A DNA stretch of 64,000 nucleotides. Source: Dendrolimus kikuchii. Taxonomy: Eukaryota; Arthropoda; Insecta; Lepidoptera; Lasiocampidae. This document shows, in pieces, positions 21,901 to 29,239 of the stretch; the first letter of the stretch is position 1; every line of letters starts with the position of its first letter. Made by a program: the position numbers and the translations under genes. The notes below the pieces were generated by a model. That model saw only the letters and a program-made list of their open reading frames with translations, did not search any database and was not told where the DNA came from. The DNA lies in the NCBI GenBank assembly GCA_019925095.2, contig CM034406.1, forward strand, positions 13,488,388 through 13,552,387, written 5' to 3'.

Positions 21901-23555
21901 TGAACGCCTCCAAAATGTTTGTATCCGGTTCATATTTGGGTTGCGTAAATATGACCATATCTCCGAATTTCGTAATAAGCTTAAATGGTTGCCAATTCGC
22001 CTTCGCCGGAATGTTCACTTACTCTCACTTCTGCACAATATCCTTTTCAATCCCTGTACTCCCCCATATTTAAAGGAACTTTTTAGTTTCCTCTATCAAT
22101 CTCATTCCTGTAATTTGCGCTCAAATGAAAATCTTCTGCTAACGATACCTAAACACACTTCGTCCTTTGTAGGAAACTCTTTTGCCGTACAGGCTGTTCG
22201 CCTGTGGAACTCCCTTCCCTTGAAAATCAGACAAGCTACATCCATTGGTACATTCAAACACTTGATCACTGACCATTATTTGTCCGCTAAATAAAATGTG
22301 TTGCAGTAAATGGAATTCTATTATTATTCGCATGTAAGTATATGTAATTTATATTATTTTAATTTAATTATGTATGTCTTTATTAGTTTATTATTGTATT
22401 TTTTTTTTTTCCTTCAATTACGATTGAATTAGTTTCAATTTAGTTAAGCCACCAAATATTATTTAATTTTCTTGCAATATCTCCTTAGACACCGGGTTGC
22501 CTGGAAGAGATCGCTATAAGCGATAAGGCCGCCCATTGTTCTAATTTAAATGTGTTTGTAATAAATATCTAGGTTTAAGTTAGTTTAATTTGTGTTTAAT
22601 GTGTGTAATTAGAAAAACAGCCCATTGTGTATTGTAACCTTTTATGGCAGTCATTAGCCAGGTGTGATTCTAGGAAATTCGGTCACGCGGCCGAGCAGAC
22701 ATATTGCATCTGTGCAGTATAAAGCAATACCTCGATAATTGATGGACGAGGCAGTCGAGCGATAACCACAAACGGAGCAAAACTTGTGTATAATCGGTAA
22801 TCGGTTTATTGAATCCTGCATTATGTTTGGACTGGTTGTGTTCAGTTATATTTATACCTGTGTTATACGTGTTTGTATAGTTCTAATAAACTCTATAATA
22901 ATTCCAACGGCATTTTAATTCGAGTCCTGCAAACTCGTAACAATATAAAGACAGACTGATAGACGCACAGAAGGACAGACGCACATACGGTTGGATGGAT
23001 ACGACAAAAACATAAACCTTTTGTCTTTGGCCAAAGTAGCTACGGAAAGCTAAAATAGTCTGAATGTGATTCCTAGGTTGTTATTCCTATGATTCTCAAC
23101 AATTCATGCAATCCAATGAGCTAACGTAGACAGTCTTCTGGACACCTTACCCTTGGATGACGACGACCTGGGCTTAGCATTCTACTTATAGTTCTCACTA
23201 CTAATCTAATAATCTCCTATGATTATAGGTAGAATAAAGTATCATTAAACCATATTTATTAGTTAAGATTAGTTAATGTTAAGTTTTCTTTATTTTAATT
23301 ATAACATTTGAATTTGTAGGTTACAGAAACGGCACCAGTCCTTGCAGCGGTGACTCCGGTGGTGGTTTATACCTCAAATACAAAGGTGTAAACGAAGTGG
23401 AGGACGAGGCTTGGAGGCTGCGGGGTGTCATATCCTTAGCGCTTCTGAACGAAGACGAAGACAACCAGTACGACTGCAATACTCAAGAGTACGTGATATT
23501 CACTGATGCTGCAAAATTTACCCCATGGATTAAAAATGTCATACAGACGACGTGA
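9783..23555 (+). CDS. gd-like serine protease, gene 1 (exons 2-9; exon 1 not in window)
   Basis: Eight exons join in frame to 475 visible residues: 9783-9945, 11554-11676, 13094-13319, 15025-15278, 16856-17017, 17825-17943, 18951-19095, 23320-23555. All introns are GT..AG and the phases match gene 2 exactly. The first exon carries the second half of a gd N-terminal domain (YIGRLTP.., then LPKLTELNVNGKVLCYNEP). Exons 3-4 form a Pro-rich linker and exons 5-9 a chymotrypsin-fold domain. Visible-residue numbers for the triad are His258 (AGHC), Asp311 (NDIAVL) and Ser410 (GDSGGG); the expected cysteines are present. Where a trypsin would have R-IVGG the sequence reads PLILGG, so the activation site is non-basic. 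The family acts as an extracellular zymogen in proteolytic cascades. The missing exon should encode the signal peptide and the domain start; no copy of it was found in 1-9782. Repeats and an RT ORF fill the introns. Family call strong, pathway unknown. Confidence 0.86.
10025..10640. repeat. two degenerate interspersed repeats in gene 1 intron 2
   Basis: 10030-10265 resembles the reverse form of 24600-24810 and 50430-50770 (cctgaaaaaataaaaatctaga, caccaggt-type runs). 10430-10630 starts acccgtggcttcgctcgcg, as in the 3420 family. Confidence 0.5.
10934..11230 (+). mobile_element. SINE A copy
   Basis: From gtgcaggaac to actcatgcaataaaaaattt; the head is rearranged. It retains ggccagcagcacattgg and ggcgatggtaaccgctttcc. 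Confidence 0.82.
11305..11455 (+). repeat. LINE-like 3' end, also at 45515-45661
   Basis: Shares aacagcaataaca, aggaagtaaaatta, aaaagtgttctcca and tgaatttgaat with the later copy. Confidence 0.65.
11554..11676 (+). CDS. gene 1 exon 3 (linker)
   Basis: Acceptor cttttgcAG, donor GTAAGA, 123 nt, phase 1 to 1. It encodes DSQSLSVITT.. ending NPQYQPG and aligns with gene 2 exon 3, which ends TPVYQPG. Divergence is high, as expected of a linker, but the ends and phase are conserved. Confidence 0.8.
11811..12120 (+). mobile_element. SINE A copy, near full length
   Basis: Head atccgtgcaggaacggagaa, middle gccaggtggtagggcatttg, tail cctgtaataaaaaaa. It lies 135 bp after gene 1 exon 3. Confidence 0.88.
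12121..13093. other. gene 1 intron 3, no recognised element
   Basis: AT-rich. A 116-codon minus-strand frame (12880-12530) begins in a TAG/TAC triplet run and matches no family I know; cggttaagcgggatacgatt then cccac on that strand looks weakly tRNA/SINE-like. A small TAG repeat sits at 12841-12860. Confidence 0.4.
13094..13319 (+). CDS. gene 1 exon 4 (proline-rich linker with PIRPQ repeats)
   Basis: Acceptor tttttttAG, donor GTAATA, 226 nt, phase 1 to 2. It encodes a Pro/Thr/Gln-rich stretch with three short repeats of the type PIRPQ, PIRTQ, PIRPQ. It is 78 nt (26 codons) longer than gene 2 exon 4, a difference that internal repeat expansion would explain. Such linkers are usually flexible and unstructured. 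Confidence 0.8.
13320..13930. other. gene 1 intron 4, unassigned part
   Basis: No open frame or known repeat recognised before the LINE fragment that begins near 13935. Confidence 0.4.
13935..14135 (+). mobile_element. LINE RT fragment
   Basis: Reads LASIQRRVVHRIVDNP, then FKSLSPRRDLTYLCLFYRLY and NGEYAEELFNLM, the typical C-terminal third of a Jockey/CR1-type RT. Decayed afterwards. Confidence 0.65.
14400..14982 (+). mobile_element. LINE 3' fragment with shared tail and internal hairpin
   Basis: Open for 164 codons from 14471 but unlike any host gene. It ends FILRTITTLRLSVLS.. and then the shared LINE/SINE tail (ggcgatgaccactttccatc, gtgggccgcttgcctg) with poly(A). A perfect 20-bp hairpin (14858-14877 / 14883-14902) interrupts it. 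Confidence 0.55.
14858..14902. repeat. perfect 20-bp-arm hairpin in a LINE fragment
   Basis: ttcttcgaggacagcaatgc, a 5-base loop, then the exact reverse complement. It looks like a local inverted duplication. Confidence 0.9.
15025..15278 (+). CDS. gene 1 exon 5 (zymogen junction, start of protease domain)
   Basis: Acceptor aaattacAG, donor GTAATC, 254 nt, phase 2 to 1. It encodes a Pro-rich lead, FECGRP (the Cys that pairs with the catalytic domain), the non-canonical activation junction PLILGG, then RGTYPWLVSV and FVCAGNLVSDHHVVT. The codon split at the end becomes the Ala before the catalytic GHC. Confidence 0.9.
15735..16760 (-). mobile_element. mariner-family transposon, inactivated
   Basis: Minus-strand transposase in pieces. 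16735-16376 gives the N-terminal DNA-binding half (DDPRSGRRPSTS.., VSAKWVPRMLTDKNKNRR). 16318-15899 gives DETWVHHFDPE (first catalytic Asp), a WKRPSSP and KVMALVFWDSEGI core, and HSPYSPDLASSDFYLF with the third Asp. Decayed sequence to about 15735 still reads ALEGDYVQK-like. A frameshift separates the halves, and the segment that should hold the second Asp (HDNA) is scrambled. No matching terminal inverted repeats were found. It sits in intron 5 of gene 1. Confidence 0.85.
16856..17017 (+). CDS. gene 1 exon 6 (catalytic His)
   Basis: Acceptor attggcAG, donor GTAAGT, 162 nt, phase 1 to 1. The exon opens with the catalytic histidine motif AGHC (Gly replaces the usual second Ala) and continues VTVGAFDLDKSG.. 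to FNLK. Same length as gene 2 exon 6. Confidence 0.9.
17100..17350 (+). repeat. GC-richer patch, probably TE-derived
   Basis: Two overlapping frames of 78 codons (PGLRFLPGSGDTGPANF..) inside gene 1 intron 6. Composition differs from the surroundings. No family recognised. Confidence 0.35.
17380..17690 (+). mobile_element. SINE A copy in gene 1 intron 6
   Basis: Head ccgtgtaggaacgg, middle cacagccaggtggtatggca, tail ctgaataaaagaagaaaaaa. Confidence 0.85.
17825..17943 (+). CDS. gene 1 exon 7 (catalytic Asp)
   Basis: Acceptor ctttgcAG, donor GTAAGT, 119 nt, phase 1 to 0. It encodes NDIAVLILTT with the catalytic aspartate, then YIIPICLW with the conserved cysteine and DRIGV. Same length as gene 2 exon 7. 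Confidence 0.9.
18100..18690 (-). pseudogene. fossil retroelement domain (DGKRPDG..WDATWVDT type)
   Basis: The minus-strand ORF 18615-18214 reads RHVSLNHIIRRTPVSVSVP, then DDGKRPDGMSFVPG, PVMWDATWVDTPAPS and FVPFGVETLGPCGP. It ends in a stop, but the homology continues in another frame (DATRVQKAGSYF, then RISIAKQRDN) to about 18125. I recognise this as a domain found repeatedly beside invertebrate retroelement ORFs. The RPDG...WDAT spacing recalls PD-(D/E)XK nuclease motifs, which is an inference. Frameshift and stops show it is dead. It lies in intron 7 of gene 1. Confidence 0.55.
18951..19095 (+). CDS. gene 1 exon 8
   Basis: Acceptor tttcatAG, donor GTATTT, 145 nt, phase 0 to 1. It encodes VAGWGTSEKNEAG.., PIVSTERCRKSH and TSDTTICAG, the region carrying the Cys168-Cys182 pair (chymotrypsin numbering). 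Same length as gene 2 exon 8. Confidence 0.9.
19393..19688 (+). mobile_element. SINE A copy in gene 1 intron 8
   Basis: Head tccgtgtaggaacggag, middle gtggtagggtatttgcccg, tail actcttgctataaac. It lacks about 15 bp before the ggccgtc motif. Confidence 0.82.
20207..22294 (+). CDS. intact LINE reverse transcriptase ORF (5'-truncated CR1/Jockey-like element) in gene 1 intron 8
   Basis: An ORF of 695 codons from ATG 20207, open from 20180. Order: the end of the endonuclease-RT linker (PAPWLTDEIKSL, then a basic DAQRRYIHKSLE region), then RT motifs: KKPNPSSFSEYRPIS, FRPGYSTTTAL, motif A LLDFSSAFNNVD, motif B SAGVPQGGVLSPLLF and motif C YADD (its two Asp at about residues 414-415 from the ATG; motif A Asp at about 326). 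The C-terminus has the usual AVRLWNSLPLKIR before the stop. Full-length relatives carry an apurinic-type endonuclease domain of about 230 residues upstream; none is recognisable here and a stop lies directly upstream (20171-20173). It is thus a 5'-truncated retrocopy with no broken codons, which suggests recent insertion. It copies its RNA by target-primed reverse transcription and plays no role in the host gene. Confidence 0.88.
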   Translation: MDNLIKDAREIDWSDVYNAVSVDVKVHVFNAALIKLYDLHAPVKAIKIKHLPAPWLTDEIKSLQHKKCVARSKYKMKPTDANRIKFVKTRNLCNRVCRDAQRRYIHKSLEIDDPAKIWKFLKSLGVGKPSDSLSKDLNFDLLNQHFSSNAKFDRQSKTATINLLSNTPTPTYPSFNFCQFSDCDVKKSLMSISSNAVGSDSISRNMIIPILDDIIHVITHIFNASISSGTFPDSWKQAQVIPLPKKPNPSSFSEYRPISILPFLSKVLERLVHKQLSVFLNTNSLINPFQSGFRPGYSTTTALVKITEDIRHGMGNGLLTILSLLDFSSAFNNVDFDVLLGILSSLNISPTVIDWFRTYLFGRRQRICIDDIYSSWCALSAGVPQGGVLSPLLFAIFINSISNNLSSSYHLYADDLQIYTQCNFNRLSEAIQTTNRDFTKIVNWSQAYGLSVNPKKTKIIIVGSSRLVSKIDWSSLPHVVFDGVHIEISETVKNLGIIIDRELSWRPHLTEISRKLFASSASLRRLKNFLPTATKVMLAQSLLLPLIDYADACYLDITQEQLDKLERLQNVCIRFIFGLRKYDHISEFRNKLKWLPIRLRRNVHLLSLLHNILFNPCTPPYLKELFSFLYQSHSCNLRSNENLLLTIPKHTSSFVGNSFAVQAVRLWNSLPLKIRQATSIGTFKHLITDHYLSAK
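22295..22615 (+). repeat. 3' UTR and tail of the intronic LINE
   Basis: After the RT stop comes AT-rich sequence with a T run, then ccgggttgcctggaagagat and a short stem-loop atcgctataagcgat. The same tail occurs at 53031, 54302 and (minus) 6745. The exact 3' end is unclear, near 22610. Confidence 0.65.
22633..22942 (+). repeat. candidate solo LTR
   Basis: Starts TGTAAC and ends CGTAACA. It contains aataaactctataataatt, then ttttaattcgagtcctgcaa. The last 130 bp or so match 47533-47664. No clear target duplication. Confidence 0.5.
23320..23555 (+). CDS. gene 1 exon 9 (catalytic Ser, stop)
   Basis: Acceptor atttgtAG, 236 nt, ending in TGA at 23553-23555. It encodes [18 protein letters not shown] with the catalytic serine, then an acidic insertion (LNEDEDNQYDC) and [11 protein letters not shown]. 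An ATTAAA at 23603-23608 is the nearest possible poly(A) signal. Intron 8, just before this exon, is 4.2 kb and holds the intact LINE RT ORF. Confidence 0.92.
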
Positions 23556-23689
23556 TCGTGTTTTAATTACAAATTATTGCTAAGTGATATTATGTCTAAT
23601 TCATTAAACTATTTTGTACCTTCTCTATTGACTTTAATTTGTTTATATTCTCATCATGAAAGAAAAAAGGAGAGTAATAACAGGCTATT

Positions 23690-24040
23690 ACCTGTTGTGA
23701 ATGAATGAAGTGAAGAGAATGGAGCGCTAAACTCTTTTATGAATAGATACAAAAGTACGTATGGGTGTACATCAGAACGTGTTGGTGCCAATCCTAATAT
23801 ATGGCTGCGAAGTTTGGTAAGACAGAAGAAACAATCATAGAAGTAAGAGAATGCAGTGAAAATGAGAGCTTTGACAAGTATATGTTAGATTAGATTAAGT
23901 GATGTAAATAGGAACAGAGTGTGATAAGTTGTGGATTGAGAGAAGGTGTAGTGCTGAAAGTAAAGAGGAATTTTAAGATGTTTTGGGAATATAATGGATG
24001 AAAGCAGAATCACGAAACAAGTATACTAGGGTTTATGAAA
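23690..24040 (+). mobile_element. degenerate RTE-type LINE fragment
   Basis: Decayed frames retain YGCEVW-like, IIEVRE, GLREGVVLKVKRNF and MF..YNG, in the order of RTE C-terminal sequence. It lies 135 bp past gene 1's stop. Confidence 0.55.
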
Positions 24041-24099
24041 AGTTTCCGACCTCAACATGAAGATAGCAAGCAGCACTCGTAAATAAAAGCTAGTGAATT

Positions 24100-24960
24100 T
24101 CGTTGTTCATCTGTTGACAGTTACTCACCAAAGTTTCATCCATTCTGGACGCGCAGTTGTAATGTAACAGTCGTTTGAGTGAGTTGATGTGAGGGTTTTT
24201 ATGAAAATGTTAATACAGAAAACTTTATTTCTTTAATTAATTCAATAATTCATTCCCTCTCCAACGCAATGAACTGCAATGCCGCGTGCGGCGGTACCAA
24301 GGAAACGCAACCGTAACGCCACCTTTTTTGCTATATTCGTTTACCCCACGGAAACGAAGACATTTATTGGAATAAAAAGTAAAGTGTTAACCCGTGATAT
24401 AAGCTAACTCTTTGCCGAATTTTATTTAAATCCGTTCAGTACCTAGTGTTCACGCGATGCTCTAACAGAGAATGTATTTTTCGTTCAGAATTTGTTGGTC
24501 CGAATTAAGCCCCATTTATTTTCTCTTTTTAAAAAGAATTCTACAAAATCGATTTATCCAGAGATTTATTATTTTATAAATGGATATAGATAGATTAGAA
24601 TCTATATAAATAAAAATGAATCGTAGAAATATATGTACGCGCATAATTTGAGAAGGACTTTACCGATTTTGATGTTTTTTTTTGTATGTGTTTGAATGTG
24701 TCCCCGCATAGTTTAGATTCATAATTGGAACCGGTAGGAGGCACTGGAATTGGGTCCTAGATTTTTATTTTTTCAGGGCAGAGGCCAACGTCTGTCGAAA
24801 CCGTTAGTTGTTAATAATTTTGGATTGTATACTATGTCCTAATAAATTTTTGAGTGATATTATAACGTTTTAATCTTTGGTTTTCCTTGACATCATTATA
24901 TCTAAGTGTTTTAACCTTGATCAAACATGTTGTATTCACCTTAATGCTTAAAAATAACTC
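24100..24960. other. intergenic, partly repeat
   Basis: 24600-24810 carries an interspersed repeat (attcataattggaaccggtag, then attttttcagggcagaggcc), also seen at 46480 and 50430. The remainder is AT-rich with nothing recognised. Confidence 0.5.
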
Positions 24961-24967
24961 AACGTAT

Positions 24968-25206
24968 ATTACTGACTAACGTATTGCATCACATTCCAAT
25001 GATACGAGTTCGAATCCAGGTTGGAAAACACGCACCGCTTAGGCAGTTTTTTAATTGTCATGTGCAGACGGTGACGGAAAACGTTGAGATAACTAATGTG
25101 CAAACTAACCAATCCGCTTTGAACAAGCGTCGTGGTTACACGATCAGTTCCCCTAAAATTTGGGGAGGCACGACACCAGCAGTGGGACGTTTATAGGCTG
25201 ATATCT
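24968..25206 (+). mobile_element. SINE B copy with tRNA-like head
   Basis: B-box-like gagttcgaatcc, cgcaccgcttaggcagtttt, gttgagataactaatgtgca, agtgggacgtttataggctg. Diverged but near full length. Confidence 0.75.
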
Positions 25207-25481
25207 GGCTGATATATTATCTATGGAGAGAAACAACTAAAGAACAGTACGTTACAGGTTGAACCAGTGTGGTAAATTAATTTTGGTTGCAAAGGATCAC
25301 TTTTTTAACCGACCTAAGAAAAGGTGGTTTTCCGTTATTCGTCGTTGAATTCTTTTTCTATGTATACTCAGCCATATCTTTTTGTTTCTGAAACAACTTT
25401 TATGATTTCTTTTGCGTTGGATTCAGTACATCTTCAGGATAGTTTCATAACAATTTCATTATTATTGTAATTAATATAATA

Positions 25482-25576
25482 TAGCAAGTGAGGTGTGTAA
25501 GAATAAGCCTAAATGGCGCTCTGTTGTTCGTGCCTACCCCGCAAGGGAACTGGCGTGAAGCTATGTATGTATGTAA
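25482..25576 (+). mobile_element. RTE-type LINE 3' end with TATG tail
   Basis: gcaagtgaggtgtgtaagaa, then ggcgctctgttgttcgtgcc, gaagctatg and (TATG)n. Extreme 5' truncation. Confidence 0.8.
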
Positions 25577-26098
25577 TTAATATACGTAACTTAAAAATTA
25601 AAATGTTCTAGGAAAAAGGAATCCGATTTCAAGAGTAACTAAAAAACTAAGAAATAAATATTTTCTACAACATCTAGAAGTCGGTACCAAGTCAAACATA
25701 AAAAACAACAACAATTTTGCTAAATACAGTAACTTTCTAGATAATTTTGTTGTAGAAATTTTTTCGCTATTTAGTTATTATTGAAGTCGATTTCTTATTT
25801 GCTAGATTCTTTTTATTACTGTTAACGGTTCTTAATATAATGCAATCAGTATGATGGACTGTAGCATTGTTGAATCTGATATGCTATTTATACCTGGATA
25901 TAAATTGCGTTTAAGCGGGAATATTTTTCAGTATAAGATGTACTTTCGACAACTGGGATAGTTTCAGAGGCGTCGCTACCGCGGTATCAGGCGTATCAAT
26001 AATACGGGGTCCCCAGGCTACAGGGCTCCGATAGTGTGTAAGAAAAAATTCTTAAAATGTTATCCACAAACTTTTATTGATTAATAACATTTTTGAGA

Positions 26099-26245
26099 AC
26101 AACTACTGGGCCAACAGATACGGCTATCAGACTTCTTATCTTATCTATAGAGGCAGAAAATGCAGAAAAACTGAAATCGTCTTCAACTATAGATGATTTG
26201 ATAAATAAGTTTGTCGATAAAAAGGCGAGAAAACTGTATCTTTGA
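26099..26245 (+). pseudogene. hAT-type transposase C-terminal fragment
   Basis: A 48-codon stretch ending in TGA reads AIRLLILSIEAENAEKL.., then DDLINKFVDKKARKLYL. It resembles the C-terminal dimerisation end of hAT transposases and ZMYM-like relatives (LAILSIE..., DDII..FA..KARK). The rest of the ORF is absent. Flanking sequence near 25970-26040 and 26650-26700 is rich in ggggtcccc / gggccccc, as in hAT ends, but no clean terminal repeats were paired. Confidence 0.55.
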
Positions 26246-27003
26246 TTTGAATTGTTTGTTTCACTTAGCTCCGAGGAGCAGTAAGTATAAGTAATGGGTA
26301 TAAACTTTTTTATGCTTTCCTTTTTATCTCTATTTTATTAGTAATTGTGGTCACATTTTTTTTGTTTGTTCAATATTTACCTCATGTAAATTAAATAGAC
26401 ATTTTATTTAATTTTCATTTAATTGTAATAGTTTTTGTAATTAACTGTTGGAGCCAATTTTTATTTTTATTATATAATAAATAATTTTTTTGTGGAAATT
26501 TGATTGATATATGTTTTAATTTTGTGTTTTATATTTAAGAATATTAATTATTGTTGTTTCCAAATACATTATATAAATAACTTATATTCAATATATATAT
26601 ACGAATTCGAGCATTTTATTGTTTCTTTTATACAAAAAAACTTTACCCTTCCTTTGGGCCCCCCAACACATATTACAGGGCCCGTCTAAGGCAAGCTACG
26701 CCGCGGGATAGTTTCCATGACATTTGAATTCGAAAAGTACATGTTCAAAACTGCAACTCAAGTCTATGGTATTAAATTAAACAAAAAACAAGTTTCTCAA
26801 AAGGAATCGTGTCTTAATATTTAAAATTACGTCATTTGATTACCATAAGTTGGGGAATTACGTAGTATCGTCGTTCTAATAGGTACCAGTCCCTATAATG
26901 ACAAAAAAAATGTATGTATAATGTAAATAAAAGTATACATTAAAATACCGAAGGCGACCTATTTAGTTCTATTGATAAAGTTAGAGTCGATCTCAATAAA
27001 ATG

Positions 27004-27800
27004 CTGTTACGTGTTGTAGGTACCGGGCTTGGAAGAAAACACCGATCTAAAAGAATATGCCTTTATTTAAGCCAATGCAAGTTTAACTCGCATTTAACAG
27101 TCAGTCCGATACGTTGTCCAAGTCCGGGATAAAACTACACTCGACGACAGTCACGAATCCATAGATAATACAAACCAGCTCATAGGATTAACTCTCAAGC
27201 ATGACTCCTACAATACTTCCACGACGACAAGTCTTTCTTGGCATTCGCGACTTCTCCTTTACGCATGACCACTTCAGCGTTCCCACACCTATGCGACACT
27301 CGGAGGTTGCCTGATGCTCTCCAACGAGTTACCCTGCCGCATAGAATTCTGCGCCGTTCCCGATGACCCCGAGCTCCAAGACTCGTTCCAGGGTCCACCC
27401 GTCCTTCCTTTCACGTGACTCTACCCACACGCGTGACACCTCCGGCATGTCCCAATACGACGCTCGCAGACTGCCTACAACGCCCGTCTGCCACACAATG
27501 CCGTAATCCGCACAGCTCCACCTCCGCCGACTCTGCCGCATTTTCAGCGCACTCACCGGTACTCGCTTCCGAAACTCCTCCCAGGGTCCTCTCTTTATCT
27601 GCCTGTCGAACCGCCGACGTTCCGCTTCAGCCCCAGCGCGTAGACCGGTACTTGCCTCCGACGATCCTCTTCCACTCAGCTAGGCCGTCCTCTTCTTCTC
27701 GTGCACCAGATTCCCCGCCGTAGCTCCTTTCGCTTCGGTAGTCTGTGCGAATCTCACTCTTGATGCGCGACTCCAGTGAGTCCTTGCGCAGATTATATCT
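27004..27800 (-). repeat. LTR-like end and GC-rich block (minus)
   Basis: On the minus strand a GC-rich block (27790-27200) is followed by AATAAA, then ggtacctacaacacgtaaca near 27004, resembling the ends of the candidate LTRs at 22942 and 47664. The block has open frames on both strands (102 codons +, 75 and 67 codons -) without recognisable domains. Possibly a retrovirus-like element's remnant; weak. Confidence 0.35.
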
Positions 27801-28285
27801 TATATCGACACTCTGGAATGAACCCTATTACGTCATTCAAGTATGCGTCTATCCTTGTCCAACAGATATTCCCGTTCTTGTTAATTACTACGAGTTTATT
27901 CCAGATTCTTCCCGAGTATATCTATCTCGTTTTAACATTTGTCTGGCCATATATTTCTATCTGCTCTTTTGTGTTACTTTGTATAGGAAACGTTGTTTTG
28001 TGTTATTGTTATGGCGAAGACTGCGCACTGTTTTCTTAAGGGGAAGAAATTTCGCTACGCGTATCCGTCACAATAATATACGTTATTGCAGTTCTATCTT
28101 TCCTCTTGCAGTATACTTTAAAAAAACTCATGTGACAGTAGCTCCAATAAGTTCTTTACATAGTATAAAACAAAGTCGCTTTTCGCGACTATCTGTCTGT
28201 ATAATCGCTAATTCATTCTAAACCACACAACGGATTTTTTAACGGTTATCACCATTAATAAGGTAATTTTTCTGAAGGTGTATAT

Positions 28286-28480
28286 GTTACGGGTAATTTG
28301 ATGAATCCGGTCACTATGAATAATGGCTGGTCTATATACATAATGCTCATATCAAGTGGACAATATAAATAAAACTGCATGATTAATCACTTTTCCCGGT
28401 TAGTATGAATAATGACAACCTTATCTTGGGCGATATATATTAAAACACAGATGAACTTTTTTTTTATGAAATAAGGTTAG
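28286..28480 (+). mobile_element. partial copy of TIR element F
   Basis: Matches 56491-56690: acgggtaatttgatgaatcc, ggtcactatgaataat, ccttatcttgggc and aaaacacagat. The other half is missing or unrecognised. Confidence 0.65.
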
Positions 28481-28984
28481 GGTATATAGTTATGTGGCAC
28501 TTTTATTTATTATTTGAGATATATATGTATAAACCTAATTGAGTATTTATGTAAGTAATATAGAGCTATTCGCCAGGTGTAACCCGGGGAAAACTTTATT
28601 AAGGGCTAGCTATTGTAGAGCTTAATCTCCATTATGAATCACGTTGGGTTTTTGTTAGAGATAAACGCTTGGCCAAAGAAATCTAGCGCAAAAAGGATAT
28701 CCATATTGAATTAAGTTGAGTCCGTATTTAAGAATATCTTTATTCATAGATAGAAGAACCTTCCATTATGCAAGTCCAACTCCCACACTGTCACTTGTTT
28801 ACAACAGTTAGACGTCAAACAAATTGCTTTTTTATACATGTAATACCTACTCTTTCTCTATTTATAAAATTTATTATATATATTTATTTTTTGTTATTTA
28901 ACTGTCGCATATTTTTTCCACGGCAGTAAGCAGGAAAGTGGACAGTGTGAGTACGCTGTGTTCAATATAGTTATGTTGTGTTTA

Positions 28985-29099
28985 CATGTCAAAGAAGCAA
29001 GTGAGGTGTGTAAGAATGGGCTTAAATGGCGCTCTGTTGTTCGTGCCTACCCCGCAAGGGAACTGGCGTGAAGTTATATATGTATGTATGTATGTATGT
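28985..29099 (+). mobile_element. RTE-type LINE 3' end with TATG tail
   Basis: gtcaaagaagcaagtgaggt, then ggaactggcgtgaagttata and TATG repeats. Confidence 0.8.
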
Positions 29100-29239
29100 C
29101 TTTACATATTCGTGCAGCCCAATGCCTTCGCCACTCTCCTGCTTGTTGCCCTAGAAGTAGGTATAACGTAAACGTAGCATAAGATACGTACCTACTCATG
29201 AATAAGAACTCTTGTTTCCGTGCCTGCAAAACTAAAGCT

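Noticed and set aside
27195..27723. Overlapping GC-rich frames on both strands as a host gene
   Set aside because: No domain, no splice pattern, and an LTR-like terminus adjoins; better read as retroelement debris.
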